From Hymenopellis radicata (Eukaryota; Basidiomycota; Agaricomycetes; Agaricales; Physalacriaceae), in assembly GCA_015501595.1 (NCBI GenBank), contig JADNRX010000142.1, forward strand, positions 62,001 through 126,000: 64,000 bases of DNA, read 5' to 3'. Numbering within the stretch: position 1 is the stretch's first letter; every line of letters starts with the position of its first letter. The notes beneath the pieces are model-generated. The model worked only from the letters and a program-made list of their open reading frames with translations, was not told where the DNA came from and did not search any database. Of this stretch, positions 9,756-21,092 are shown one piece after another. Both the position numbers and the translations under genes were made by a program.

Positions 9756-12679
9756 TCAAGCAATCAAATCCACAACCTTGACGAACAGCTCATCAAGCGA
9801 CCTCGCCCCATTCAACACATCCTCCAAATAACTCTCCGCCTTTTCATACATCCCCTCCCACGCAGCCCTATCATCCACATCCGCACCGCCAATCTTCCCA
9901 GAGATAAACGCCATCGCCAACACAGTCGCAATCACCTTGTCGTCCAGCCCATGGTCAAACGCCGCGCGCGCATCCTCCTCCTTGAGCGCGGGGTTCACCA
10001 CGCGCAGCACATCCATCGCAAAACTCCCATCAAACGCTTGCCGACGTGCGAGTGCCTCCAACTGTTCAGCGGCCGATGGAGCAGGAGCAGGAGCAGGCGC
10101 GACCTCGTCCCAACTGTCGTCCTCATCGTCATCCAGCAGCGGAACCGGCGACGCGTGTTGAAGCTGAGCATCGTACCCCGCGTCAAGGGAGGCAGGCATT
10201 ATCGCAGGCACTGCAAATGCACCCATTAAATCTCCACCAGGAGCCGGGACAGCCGAAGCAGCTCCGAACAAACTAGGAGCAGGAGCACTTGAAGCGGAGG
10301 CGACCCGACCGGTAAATCCAAACGAAACAGGACTACCCCAACCCGTAGGCGCGGCCCCATCCAAATGCAATGCAAGGGGACCAGCATTACCAAACAGACC
10401 AGAGCTAACGCCCCCAAACGGGTTGTTAGCCGCCATTCTCGCTGGCGGAGGAGGGGGAGCCGCGGAGCCTGGAGGAGGAGGCGGAGGAGGAGGCATAGCG
10501 TGCACCGCGCCAAAGGCCATGTGCCGCTGCTGCTGCTGCGGAAAATTCGATGCAGCACTGCTGCCAAACAGAATTGGACGAGGTGGCGGTGGCGGGGAAG
10601 CAACGCGTTTCTGAGGAGGAGTAGTCTCGTCGACGGCCACAAAGGAGGTGTGAGTAGAAGAGATGGCGTACGTCTTCCCCAGACGAACTATATGCGCCTT
10701 GACGATGCGCTTAACATCCGCCCCGGGATCCTTTTTCACCTTCAACTGCTCGTCGTAGCGGCCATCCTCAAAGTCCTGTACAATCTTGCGCGCTGCGAGG
10801 GCGTGCACAGCAGGCGGGGAGCCCGTAGTTTCGTTCGGAATATTGCTAAGTGCCACAGTGACAGGTAGGTCGATGTCCGCGTCATCCTCGGTTTTGGCAC
10901 GTATGGTAACAGTTTTAGGAACTGTTTGCTTGCCTAAGGAACAAGTCAGAAATAGAAACACATATACAAGGATTGAACCAACCTTGCAGGATAGCATACA
11001 CATACAAGCGGGTACCTGGCAGCAACGTCCTGATCATGACAGGACTTTGCTGCACCTCACTCGGAGGAGGAAGAACGACAGCTGGTGGCGGAGGTGGCGG
11101 GGTTGGATCAACGTCCATATGATCAGCGCTCTCATCAAATATGTTGAGCGTTGCTTTCGCCTTCACCGGCTGCTCCGACTCGACTAGTTCAAACTCGTCG
11201 TCATCGACTGCGTTTAAGAGTGTAGCTTTCTCCGGTCTGCCCCAGTCGACACGGATATCCTTGATCAACGGCGACTTGGCAGCCTTGACCAGCCTCGCGA
11301 TCTTTCCCGTCATGGTGCTCTCCTGCTCGCCAACCATCATGCAAGCGCCATTGCCCACCCGCGCGATCCCTTCACACATCGCAGTCGATGCAGAATTACC
11401 AATGCCCAGACAGAAAACGCGTGTCTTGAGGGGTGCTGCGTCCACAGCGCGGGTGACTTCTTCCAAGACTCCATTCAGATCCCAGGCGTCTCCGTCCGTC
11501 AGCAAGAAAATGCTCGTGGCTCGGTTCTCATCTCGCGACCTGAAACACATCGACAGAGCCCTGCGAATCTCCGTACCGCCATAGTCGGATCTCATACTGT
11601 CGACGAACCGGGTCGCCTCGTCAAGTGTCTCTTGGTTGTAAGGCCGGCTTCCTGCTTTCCAAAGCAGGTCAGAGTGACTGCCAAAGGAAGCGATTTGGAA
11701 AACAGTGTTTTTATGAGGAAGGGAGCGCAGCATGACGACGAGCGCCTTGCGAGCAGCAGCAATACGAGGGCCGCCCATCGATCCGCTGCGATCGACGAGA
11801 AAAATGAACTCTTGATTGGGCCGGTCGGGGAGGCTGAAGCGGGGAACGAGGGTCAGCGCCATGCCGACAGTGTCGTGTTCTGGATGGAGCTCTGCGACGC
11901 AACGTGGAGTGTCAAGTCCAGCGGATAGAATAGTGAGAACAAAGTCCCTTTGGAGTGGAGTGTCGCAGGACAGAGAAATGCGCGCATAGTTGGAAAAAGG
12001 GAGTTCGTTGGCATTGGGAAGAGCAGGGTCTGGTCCTAGCTCAGTAGTTATCGAGTGAGACGGGCATCCAATCTTGCGAATGGGAGTCATGGTCTCAACA
12101 GCGACGTTGACGTTGATGAAGGACGAGGAATTGGGGGTGAAGATGGATGGGCCCGATCCATAGCGGGAGCCGATATGGACTGGGAGGAGGAAACGGACAG
12201 AATCACTTTCCTCGTCTTCGGTGAGCTCTGTCGCGTAGATGAGTTCAATTTGAACCTCCTCCTTTGGGGCAATGTTGCCGACCGAAACCTGGAATACTGT
12301 AACAAGTTAGTAAGTACTCCCGAAGCACATAACAAAGCGTACCATCCGGCGTCTGCTGGGCCATCAATGAGGCAGTCTTGCCCTCCGCTACGGCGGTATC
12401 ATACGTCTGCTGGGCCTCCGCCTTCTCCTGGACGACCGCCACCACTCTAGTCCCGTTCTGCCTAATCATCGTAAATCCGCATACCGCCGCCCTCGCAGGG
12501 ACCGGGAACGAATAGATGGCCTCGATGGGATTAGGAGAATCATTGCCAAAGCTCTGAGTGAGCTTGACCTGGGCATTGATCTCCTTTATCGTCACCGCCG
12601 CCTTGACGCGGAGCAGAGGGAGGGTGAGAATGCGGTAGTGGGCGTCGTAGAAGCAGAGTCCCCAGTAAGTGGAAGGCAT
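9756..12679 (-). CDS. VIT domain / von Willebrand factor A domain protein
   Basis: The protein combines a VIT domain and a vWA domain, the pair found in inter-alpha-trypsin inhibitor heavy chains and in PARP4. ATG at 12679 gives MPSTYWGLCFYDAHYRILTL. The VIT part (about residues 20-150) holds VKLTQSF, PIEAIYSFPV and YDTAVAEGKTA. The vWA domain follows with an intact metal-binding site: FLVDRSGSMGG, YGGTEIRRAL and FLLTDGDAW. The C-terminal third is low complexity (proline runs, FG-containing stretches) and ends in a helical segment to SLDELFVKVVDLIA. Introns at 12297-12342 and 10934-10982 were read from splice sites. No signal peptide is seen, so it is probably intracellular; its partner is unknown. 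Confidence 0.88.
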
Positions 12680-12886
12680 GGTGGTGCAGGTGAGATTCCA
12701 CAGTCGCAATTTGGGTGGCCTTTATAGCACTGCCCCCCTCGTCTCGGTCCCGTGTTACATGTCGCTGTCCAGGAGTCACTGAGTCGTGTCTGCATAAGCC
12801 GTAGCAACGATGCCTATCAGTTCGATCTGTCAATGTTCCAATCAATCACTGTTTTCTAGTGCTGCGACCAAGCTGCGACAGCTCAA

Positions 12887-13290
12887 AAGGTGACAGGACC
12901 TGGGAACCTCCCCGAGACCTCCAGCGATTTTTGGCTTTTTTGACCTCAAAAACGACCAAAATTCCGGCGAAAGATAGGCCTTTTGAGGCGCGTTTGGGTC
13001 GCGATTTAGGCCTTTTGAGAGTCTTTTGAGGCCAACTTGGAGTCACAGGGGAAAATAGTGGGAAAATTTGACAGCGACACCCATTGAAACTCTTATCCCA
13101 TCATCATGGGACCCCGTCAGAGTGTGACGAGGATGAGGAAGACAACCTAGAAGAGGTAGGAAGCTTACGGCGGCCAAAGTCAGCGAAAAAAAAACATGCG
13201 GAAGAAGAAAAAATGACATACCACGTGACAAACCCCCAAAGCTTCGCCATCGCCGGAGGTTGAGGGGAGGTTCCCGGGTCCTAAGGTGAC
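12887..13290. mobile_element. 388-bp non-coding MITE with 8-bp target duplication (hAT-like)
   Basis: Element 12895-13282 is flanked by the direct repeat AAGGTGAC at 12887-12894 and 13283-13290. Its termini are inverted repeats. The left reads AGGACCTGGGAACCTCCCC, the reverse complement of the right AGGACCCGGGAACCTCCCC, and pairing continues through ACCTCC and GCGAT (29 of 34 positions by eye). An 8-bp duplication is the mark of hAT-superfamily transposition. No transposase is present, so it must be moved by an enzyme encoded elsewhere. It sits 266 bp upstream of the F-box gene start. The ends are related to those at 4179 and 6692. Confidence 0.82.
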
Positions 13291-13548
13291 TCGCCATCGA
13301 CTGTGCCAAGATACGTCCAAGCTGTCCGACATTGTACGATGAGTCGTGGGCTTTGAAGTACGCAGAAAAGCGGTAAGCCAACCGCAGTCTGAGCGCGACA
13401 TTTTTGATGATGGTAGTTATGTACCAAGAGTAGGCAGACCCGCGAGACTAGCAGACCCGGGCGCGACTTGCTTCCTCACAATCACCAACTGTCAGTACAA
13501 ATTTACCACCAAAAAAGTCTTGTTATTAATTGAACAGAATCATCATTA

Positions 13549-15012
13549 ATGTCCCCCGTCGACTATGACGCGTGTCTGTACGCCTTTCTTCGAGGTGCCA
13601 GATCTTTGCAACCACCAGAAGAGCACTGGTTCAGACAACAACTCCTCGAGATTGACGACGAGTTATCCTTACTCTCCCAGCTCCAAGTCTTCGACCCCAG
13701 GGAGCCAGAGCTATACGAGCTACGCGCTAAATACGCAGCTCCAAGCTCTCCTGTCTACCACCTTCCACCAGAGCTTATTCTGGAGATATTCATATCCTCC
13801 TGTTCCTCGAGTCAGAGTATTCTCGACACTCGAAACAGTACTTCATGGATAATCTGCAGAGTATGTGCCCGTTGGCGCGCAATTGCACTCTGCTCCCCGT
13901 CATTATGGCGCACCGTCATCTTCTCGTCTCCTTATCCTCGCCGCTCTGCCGACATTCTCTCAGAATATGTTACGCGTTCTGGCGATCATTGCCTCACGAT
14001 ATCACTCACCCTCAGTGAGGCACATAATTTTTACGAGGAAATGGAATGGGAACGGATTATATCTGGCATTGTGCCCGTTCTCCTTCGTTCTTGTCATCGA
14101 TGGAAGAAAGTCCAAATTCAGGCTCCACAGATAAACATACTGTCGCCCCTGCTCTCTATACCTGGGACATTGCCCCACCTGGAAGAACTCTATCTTGTCC
14201 AGACTCGCTCTTGGTACCGTAATATGAGACAGCCACCTTTCCTGATTCCCCAGCAACTGCTTGGGGCACCTCTTCTTCGGAAGCTCGGAATCGTAGAGCA
14301 TCGGCTGACCAAAGACATGCTATATCTCTCACCCAACATAACCCACTTCTCCGGATACATCTATGCATTACGCGAAGTGCAACAATTATTGTCCCTTCCG
14401 AATCTAGTCGAATGTCGTATATCAGTGACCATTCTCATGTTCGACGAGGTTCCACCCCAATACATTGTCTTTCCACATCTGCAACGACTATCCGTCGATA
14501 GCGTCGGCGTTCTGCGAGCACTCCTGCTCCCAAAACTGGATTCCTTCTCGCTTACGGCTCTGTACATGTCGGAGGGCATTACTGTCATCCTCGAGGATTT
14601 CCTCAACCGCTTCCCATGCGCCCTGCTTTGCGTAACCGCCCCTGTAGTTCTGCTCCCAGTTCTCAAGATGCCACACGACTCTTTACAGAGCGTACGGCGC
14701 CTTTCCATGCCATTCTCCAACAAAACCTCCAAGCCCACCCTCGGCGTGCTGGCGATTTTACGCACTGGCGTCTTACCTCGCCTTGAAGCTGTAACACTCA
14801 TGGTGTACGGCTCGCCGAGTACGAATACAGCATTCGAACCTTTGCTGGATACGATATCCTATCGGCTCCAGGACAATAATGTGCAGAAGCTGAGATCGCT
14901 GAGACTTTGTCTCTGCTCTGTTGGCGTAGCTGAGGAAATGCGCCGTCAAGGACTGGCTCGCTTCGAATCGGATGGCTTGATTATTGATCATAACCAATCG
15001 GAGAGCGATTAG
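13549..15012 (+). CDS. F-box-like domain protein
   Basis: A single-exon frame of 487 codons starts MSPVDYDACLYAFLRGARSL. A short coiled segment (residues about 25-65, WFRQQLLEIDDELSLLSQL) precedes the F-box-like motif: LPPELILEIF, then WIICRVCARWRAIALCSPSLWRTV (about residues 72-125). The rest is leucine-rich and resembles degenerate LRR-type substrate receptors, for example LPHLEELYLVQTRSWY and KLRSLRLCLCSVG. F-box proteins link targets to SCF ubiquitin ligases through Skp1; that role here is inferred from the motif only. Agaricomycetes carry hundreds of such genes. No intron is needed. Confidence 0.8.
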   Translation: MSPVDYDACLYAFLRGARSLQPPEEHWFRQQLLEIDDELSLLSQLQVFDPREPELYELRAKYAAPSSPVYHLPPELILEIFISSCSSSQSILDTRNSTSWIICRVCARWRAIALCSPSLWRTVIFSSPYPRRSADILSEYVTRSGDHCLTISLTLSEAHNFYEEMEWERIISGIVPVLLRSCHRWKKVQIQAPQINILSPLLSIPGTLPHLEELYLVQTRSWYRNMRQPPFLIPQQLLGAPLLRKLGIVEHRLTKDMLYLSPNITHFSGYIYALREVQQLLSLPNLVECRISVTILMFDEVPPQYIVFPHLQRLSVDSVGVLRALLLPKLDSFSLTALYMSEGITVILEDFLNRFPCALLCVTAPVVLLPVLKMPHDSLQSVRRLSMPFSNKTSKPTLGVLAILRTGVLPRLEAVTLMVYGSPSTNTAFEPLLDTISYRLQDNNVQKLRSLRLCLCSVGVAEEMRRQGLARFESDGLIIDHNQSESD

Positions 15013-15979
15013 ACGCGGCCGTGGTGGTTCCTTGAGGATGATATTCCTGACTGACTCTAAACGAACGGATACGAAAGGACATTAGTCAATCGGCTGCCTG
15101 GATTTAATGTGTCAAGTGGTACATCAATGTTCTTAGTCCAACACAGGTCCTTGGTTCTCCATATTAATCTGTTCACTTGTGACATCAGCTATCACAGGTT
15201 TCCTTAAATATCTTCTGTAATCGGGGACTACGACTGTTATGTATGTGGCGTCCACTGGCGAAGACATTGGGAGCCTCGAGCTCGTTATCCTACCTATTTG
15301 GGCCATCAACACGCTCTTTCCGACGGCCATCGTACATGCCCTGGATGGCCGTGCGCTGCATTCAGGGCGTTTACGACGCGATGTAGCAGAAGTGTCCATG
15401 CCTAAGGTTATCCGAGGTTCTGAAATCAACAGCACCAGAGGTCATACTTGATTGAACTTGATCAGACGCGATTGGACCTCTCATACACTACCGTCGACAC
15501 GGGTAAGTAATAGCTGTAGGTAGGTTTTAAGGTTTGATGAAACGGTGATGGCGCTAACTAGTCCTGGGAGAACATTGACACTCACCGCCACAGTCATTGT
15601 CGGTACCGCTGTGATGTACATGTTTACATGAAGCTATAGCATATGATGGTCTTTATCATGCAGCTGTGTTGCTTCTTGTGAAACGACACATATGCCGACA
15701 CTCTGTAACTGGTTTTGTTGGTGCGAGTCATCATGACTAGAAAGAACTCCTCACTGTTACTATTAGGCTAAGAGATGCAGAGTATACTTTGTCAAAACCT
15801 CATCTTAGTTGACCGTTGCGCGTTGAGGATCTGCTGTAGATCAAAACGGAAGTCTCCGAAGAAAAAGCCGATCAGACACGCTTTCGGCCTGTTCCTTCCT
15901 TCCCTTCTTCCACGGAACCAACCACTCTCACTGCCTCTATGCACATTGATAGCATCGCCTGAGTCGAAGAGCGTCGATA
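15013..15979. other. Intergenic region with no confident gene
   Basis: Holds the 3' flank of the F-box gene and the promoter of the DUF6699 gene. A minus frame of 100 codons (15133-15435) and a plus frame of 70 codons (15239-15451) overlap. Neither matches a family I know or has convincing splice context, so no gene is called. Confidence 0.4.
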
Positions 15980-17427
15980 ATGATGGCGCAATATTTTGAC
16001 GAACCACCACCGCTAGTCGATCAGCGAGCACCAACGGGCATGGCAGGCATGATCCCACCTCCACCAGGCGCCGCTCACGCCGGCAATGGTCAGAACGAGG
16101 GCTTCTTTGGTGCCTTTCCTGGTCATAATAGTAATAACCATAATGCGTACGTGTACAACGTGTCTGACGACGACGACGATGGTGTTGATGCTCATTGACA
16201 GCGGCGCGACTCCCGTACCATGGGGCGCCCAGCTGGGTACTATGTCGCCATTCGATACCTTGACCAATTTCCCCACTCCCGGTCCCAATCCCAACCCGAA
16301 TCCATGGGGACGCAGTGTCTCTCCAGATCTAGACCCGTGGGCTGCAGTTGGCGGCATAGGCGGACAGGCGCATTGGCAGGATTCATCCGCCAATCCGAGT
16401 CAATGGCCTAGGTCGCCGCCGCCAGCACGCAACCAAGAGGGCTTTCGCACCACAGCGTGGCCGGGCGAAAATGCCGCTACGCCCTCTATGACCGGTCAGC
16501 CCATAGGCGAGGGTTTCTTTGGTTCACGTGCAGGAGCGACGAGTCCATATAGAGCCAGTCCTCAGACAACATCCAGTCCTTATACCCTTAATCTCGACAA
16601 CAACGCTTTCGCTGGCTATAACTACAGTAGTGGGCCAGCCAGCGCCCCGCTTCCTTCTCCGCCACTCCACGAAAAACCTAGACGTTCCTTCTCGATTGGC
16701 AGGAGAAAAGCCAGAGACGACGGGTGGTACCCGCGCGATACCAACAACTATGGTGAAGCCAATCTAGCTCAGCGACCACGAGATTGGTCACAGGACTTCG
16801 AGCTCCATCCCTCCATGTTGAAGCGGGTGGCTGCGCCGAAGAACCGCTCGGATGTCAAAGGTGATTCTTCGCGTTCCCTTCCGATGTCCGTATTAATCCG
16901 TTACAGAATCACCCGATCCCATTAAGCGTGTTCTACACCCGTTGCTTCAATCTTCACCAACACGTCCTCCGATAAACATGGATATTCGATATAACCCCAT
17001 GCAAGGAACCGAAACCACCCTCTTTCCATACCTTGGCCGCGCCTTCAACCAGATCGACCTCTACCAGCTTGCCACAACCCCTTCTGCGCCCTTCATGCGC
17101 CTATACCATCCGCGCTACCCCTGGTACATCGATGTCCGCCCCAGCCAGCCCAACGGTGTTACCGTCTACGACATCGTTATGGCCCTCCACCAGCACTTCA
17201 CGGCTCCCATACTCAACAGACATTACTGGTGTGAGGATGTTACCAGCCACGACCGCGAGGAGATTAACCGGGCGTATTATTTGAGATGCAGAAATGCCCA
17301 GGAGGAGCTCTCAAAGGGCGTTCGGCGCTGTGATTTCCTCGGGATGCGCAAGATGCTGCGTCTCCAAGGCTTGACCAGGGGTCGCATGGGGATGTGGGAA
17401 ATGAAGATTGCTGTCGTTGACCTTTGA
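15980..17427 (+). CDS. DUF6699 domain protein with proline/glycine-rich N-terminus
   Basis: Three exons. Exon 1 starts at ATG 15980 (MMAQYFDEPPPLVDQRAPTG). Intron 16147-16201 has a strong GTACGT donor and joins NNHNA to GATPVPWGAQ. Intron 16861-16906 joins SDVK to ESPDPIKRVL. The first two thirds are disordered, with PNPNPNP and Ser/Pro-rich stretches. The C-terminal domain (MDIRYNPMQG, FMRLYHPRYPWYIDVRPS, VTVYDIVMALHQHF) matches the DUF6699 domain, common in mushroom genomes and of unknown function. Basic patches near EKPRRSFSIGRRKARD could be a nuclear signal; this is inference. Confidence 0.8.
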
Positions 17428-17959
17428 CTGTTTTATAATATTGCATGTACAATACCTTTGTAGACCATTCTTTTGTATCACTTACATATCTTATTGTATC
17501 ATGCTCTCGTTTTTATTGTCAACAGATAGTATATAGTCGTAAATGAGGATTTTTGTTGTGAACTTTTCGAAGAAAGATGTCAAAGGGAGATCGATGCACT
17601 ATCGCATTCAATCAAGAACAATGAATAGTAGAGAGATACATCGTACTTACACAAGAGAACCGAGAAGAGCATGTAAAAGCAGAGTCGGCAAGGTAGGTAG
17701 GTAGAATCGGCACAAGAAACGGCGTGTGGAAATGTTATGGCGGGCGAGACCCGATTTCCACCAGTAACTGAGCACCCGCGGGGATATCTCCGCATTTAAG
17801 AAGGTCCCTTGAACGGACCTCTGGTCACCAGTTCAGAGAACAGACTTCTCGAATACCGACCTATAGTCGGTCGCCCGCGCTACGGGGAAGGAAACGACCG
17901 GAAACAAAGCGGGGATGGTCCAAGGAAAAGAATGGTGTATATGTCGGGCGGAGGAACGA
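17428..17959. other. Intergenic, nothing recognised
   Basis: 3' flank of the DUF6699 gene (AT-rich, polyadenylation-like) and the 3' flank of the retroelement remnant on the other strand. No gene or repeat was seen. Confidence 0.45.
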
Positions 17960-18854
17960 CTACGGGACGTAGTCTGAGTCGCTGTCCGAGTCGCTGTCAA
18001 CTAAAGGAGCATGTGCGGGTTGTTTCTTCAATCCAGGTATCCTTCGGTGCCATGTGCGCACGGCGGGTAACGGCTTCGAACGCGTCAGCCGCTGAAGCTC
18101 AAAGCCCTTGAAGAGCTCCATTGTGTCGTAGACGAACTTCGCGACAAGAGGGAGGCACGTGTCCTGAAAAACCAGTGCGCGTAGGAGCACCAAGGCGTCG
18201 CCTTCGTTGGATGGCAACCTGGCAACCTGGCCAGGTTGAGGTGGGGGAGTTTCGGATCAAGGAGAGTCACGGCGGCGGTACGAACGTCCACAAGGTCAGA
18301 ATGACCAGTACAGATGAGGATCGCGTGTTCGGGCGACTCGACAGCCAGACCGCACAGCCTGCAGAGTCGTTCGTCACGAGGAACAAGTGGATGTGCGCGA
18401 TCGGCGCGTCGAAGCTGCTCCAGTGCCAATGGGTGGTCGGAAAACAGGAGCCGGATCAACGCCTTTCTGTGTTTGGTAACTCGGAGGTGGACACTGGAGA
18501 TAGTGTCGCACGTAGATTGCTCGGTAAGCCGGTTTATCGGGAGGAGAGAACGGTTCCAGTCGGTTCCACAGCAGGTAGGTCTTGTAAGATGTGTCGATCT
18601 TTTCCTGTAGACCAGTCTTTGTACATGATATGACTAACCATTTTCATCATAGCCTCCACATCGGCAGCGGTACAAGAACGAAGATCCGTAGGTAGCACCA
18701 GAGCCTGAGGAAGGTCAATTTTTAGCACCCACTTCAAGTCACCCAGCCAAGAAGGACGTTTAGCTTTCTCGAGGCGGATACAGACATCGAGCGTCAGGCT
18801 GGCAAATACGGATAGTGGTTCGTCGAGCAATTCCTGAAGCAGACGAAGCGCCAT
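17960..18854 (-). pseudogene. Decayed non-LTR retroelement, C-terminal (zinc-binding) end
   Basis: Minus-strand frames read KHRKALIRLLFSDHPLALEQ and RLCRLCGLAVESPEHAILIC, the Cys-Cys-His-Cys segment that closes reverse-transcriptase polyproteins of fungal LINEs. Upstream (18534-18854) comes a helical stretch starting MALRLLQELLDEPLSVF. The frame is broken at least twice: between 18534 and 18459, and near 18200, where the reading moves to a third frame ending in an Asp/Ser run and YVP. No RT active site is present. The source family differs in sequence from the RNase H fragment at 4514-6457. Confidence 0.6.
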
Positions 18855-19905
18855 TGTTACTCTCCGGAAGGGGAGTGGTAGCAGACCAGCATGACCCGGT
18901 TGACCGTTCAGAGGAAGGATCAGGCATGATTATGTCATCCCACTTTTCCTTGTTCCAACTTCATCAGCGTCGAGGGCTCGAGCATTTCAACGGGGCCGGG
19001 CCGCCGCGCACTTCGCCGCCATCTATAATCCAGCGTCCTTTACAGGCTAGTATCGTCGGTACCCAATCTGTCGTGTCTTCGCCTTTGGCGGCTGGATCGA
19101 GGCGCCCTGTGATCTGTGAGGTTGTCTTCTTACATTACGGACGCGCGCGCCTAGTCGGTCTTCAACACGCGCACATTCTTCGACATGTGACCTAACTGTT
19201 GAACATCTCTTCGGACAATGTCTTGCCTTGGTCTACACATCGAATGGGCCTAGTCGTTCACCCGTACTATTCATTTGACAATGTGGCCCACCTGATTCAT
19301 TCGCAGACCAGGCACCCGCCGCTCACGGAGGCCATCAGCATTATGGCTGTCGTTCCTCGACTTCCTTGTACAGAAACATGATGGCTCTATGCTCCTTCTT
19401 GCACCAAAACGGAGGGAACGCTATTGAACATCAGGTTGATATTTTGATTCTTGTCAGGAAAGTGCGGCTGGGCCTCGCAAGGCAGGCATGTTTGACTTGA
19501 ACTTCGGCAAATGCAGGCCAGCTTGGTGGTACTCCGAACACGTGGAACTTACGTTCAGGACAACGGCTTCAACGATAGTATGTCGATAGCATGCTAATAA
19601 CTTGTGAGCAGTTGATCCTAAGTAAAAACAAAAAGTCTGGTATTAACAGTGTATTCGAAAGGAAAATGCTCCTTCACTTTAGCTGCAGACTGCCAAAGGA
19701 AGTTAAGTTATACGAGTGGGTACATACATTTGCTCACCGGCGACAGGAGTAAAATTACCATCAGCATGAGATCAACGCACTGGCAGGTTGTAGGTACCTC
19801 GTCTACAAGGAATAACGACTCTGGATACCTCCTTGGGGGATGAACAGCAAAAGCATTGTAGTAAGTTTTACCTCTCAATCTACTGAAAGGAATAGACCGC
19901 TCCCA
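18855..19905. other. Intergenic, no confident gene
   Basis: About 1 kb between the retroelement remnant and the secreted-protein gene. Short frames (for example 19199-19381) have no recognisable domain. The remnant may extend some way into it, but I cannot identify it. Confidence 0.4.
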
Positions 19906-19913
19906 TATAAAAG
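19906..19913 (+). promoter_or_regulatory. TATA box of the small secreted protein gene
   Basis: TATAAAAG lies 57 bp upstream of the ATG at 19963, the usual spacing for a short 5' leader. Confidence 0.6.
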
Positions 19914-19962
19914 GCCAGCGAACAGCAGAGATTCCTCACTACTCAATTCTTCGACTAGTACT

Positions 19963-20405
19963 ATGATGTTCAAGCTCACCGCCACTTTCCTCGCCGCCCT
20001 CCTCAGCAGCACCGCGTTGGCCACGCCTGCTCTCGCTCCCGTCCCCGCCAACACAGGCGTCGCCCAAGCGCCCGATGCTATCACCATCTTCACGGGGTGC
20101 AACGACCTCAACCTGTCTGGCACGTGCTTCGACTGGACGTCGACGGTCCTGCCCAGCGGATGCGGCGACTTCAGGTCCTCCGGCCAAGACGACTCCCTCA
20201 CCAGCGCGAGGAGCGCTCCCGGAATCCAGTGCACCCTTTTCGCGTGAGCAGATGCATATTGTGCCAAGGGTAGCCTTTGCTCACCGCCGTTTGCAGTGAC
20301 CCGGGCTGTACTGGACGGTCCCAGCTCATCGTGGGCACTGTCAACGACTTGCGCACCGTGGGTTTCGATGACACGGCGACGTCTTTCAACTGCGCCTCCA
20401 CTTGA
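19963..20405 (+). CDS. Small secreted protein, beta/gamma-crystallin-like
   Basis: The spliced product has about 129 residues. A signal peptide is clear: MMFKLTATFLAALLSSTALA, with cleavage likely after ALA or slightly later. The mature part reads ITIFTGCNDLNLSGTCFDW, SGCGDF, DDSLTSARS, GIQCTLFADPGCTG and DLRTVGFDDTATSFNC. This repeated Cys/aromatic pattern is that of secreted crystallin-like proteins of basidiomycetes. Six cysteines could form three disulphides. One intron, 20244-20296, joins CTLFA to DPGCTG in frame. A TATA box is present. Role is unknown; wall association or effector function would be inference. Confidence 0.8.
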
Positions 20406-21092
20406 GGTGTTCTGTAAAGGTGTGTGTATTAACTCTCCAAGTTGGACGATACCCGTGGCTAATTCTAATTGTCGCTCCGTAGCCTTTTAACTGCTCGCTT
20501 TCAACAAGCGCTGTGGGGGTATTCAGGTCATAGTAGCCACAGAATTTGTACCGAGTGCTTTTGGGAATTGTATTGCCAACTTGTTTGAGAAAAGGAGTCC
20601 AATTTCAACACGCCACAGAGTATGGATAGGATGTGCGACTGTAATCCGAGTCGGAAGTAAGTACAAGTTTAAACAGTGTGGATCTTGTGGCTGCGTGTTT
20701 ACCGTAAAGAACATAAGAGCAACCGAGAGCATCACGTCACGGTGAAAAGTTGGTGAAAAGCTCGGATTTGTGCATACGGACACAAGCCAAATGATTCTAC
20801 TTGGATATCATATATAAATATGCAGAGAACACAAGATGAGGCAACCAACATCAACCTGAATCGTCACAGAGCCGTTCGTCCAGGTCCCTGTCAACCCTTT
20901 GGCCTCAGTGGCCTCGCCTCATCCAGGATGACAATCTCCAACCCATCAACCCATCCTTTACGCTATTATAAAGTCTCACTATATTTATTCCCCCGTCATA
21001 TCATCAATTACATGTCATTATAAACCATTGCATTTCCCCCAGAGGAACCGCATACAATAAGTAGAGGGGTATCAACAAACAGCAGCCTTCTT
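20406..21092. other. Intergenic between convergent genes, nothing recognised
   Basis: 3' flanks of the secreted-protein gene (+) and the kinase-like gene (-). No gene, RNA or repeat seen. Confidence 0.5.

Noticed and set aside
9591..10229. Plus-strand frame of 212 codons
   Set aside because: It overlaps the 3' end of the well-supported VIT/vWA gene on the other strand and shows no domain; it is a shadow frame.
10365..10868. Plus-strand frame of 167 codons rich in Arg and Gly
   Set aside because: It is the antisense of the proline-rich part of the VIT/vWA protein.
15133..15451. Overlapping small frames in the 15-16 kb gap as a gene
   Set aside because: No domain, no convincing splice sites, and two strands compete; not supported.
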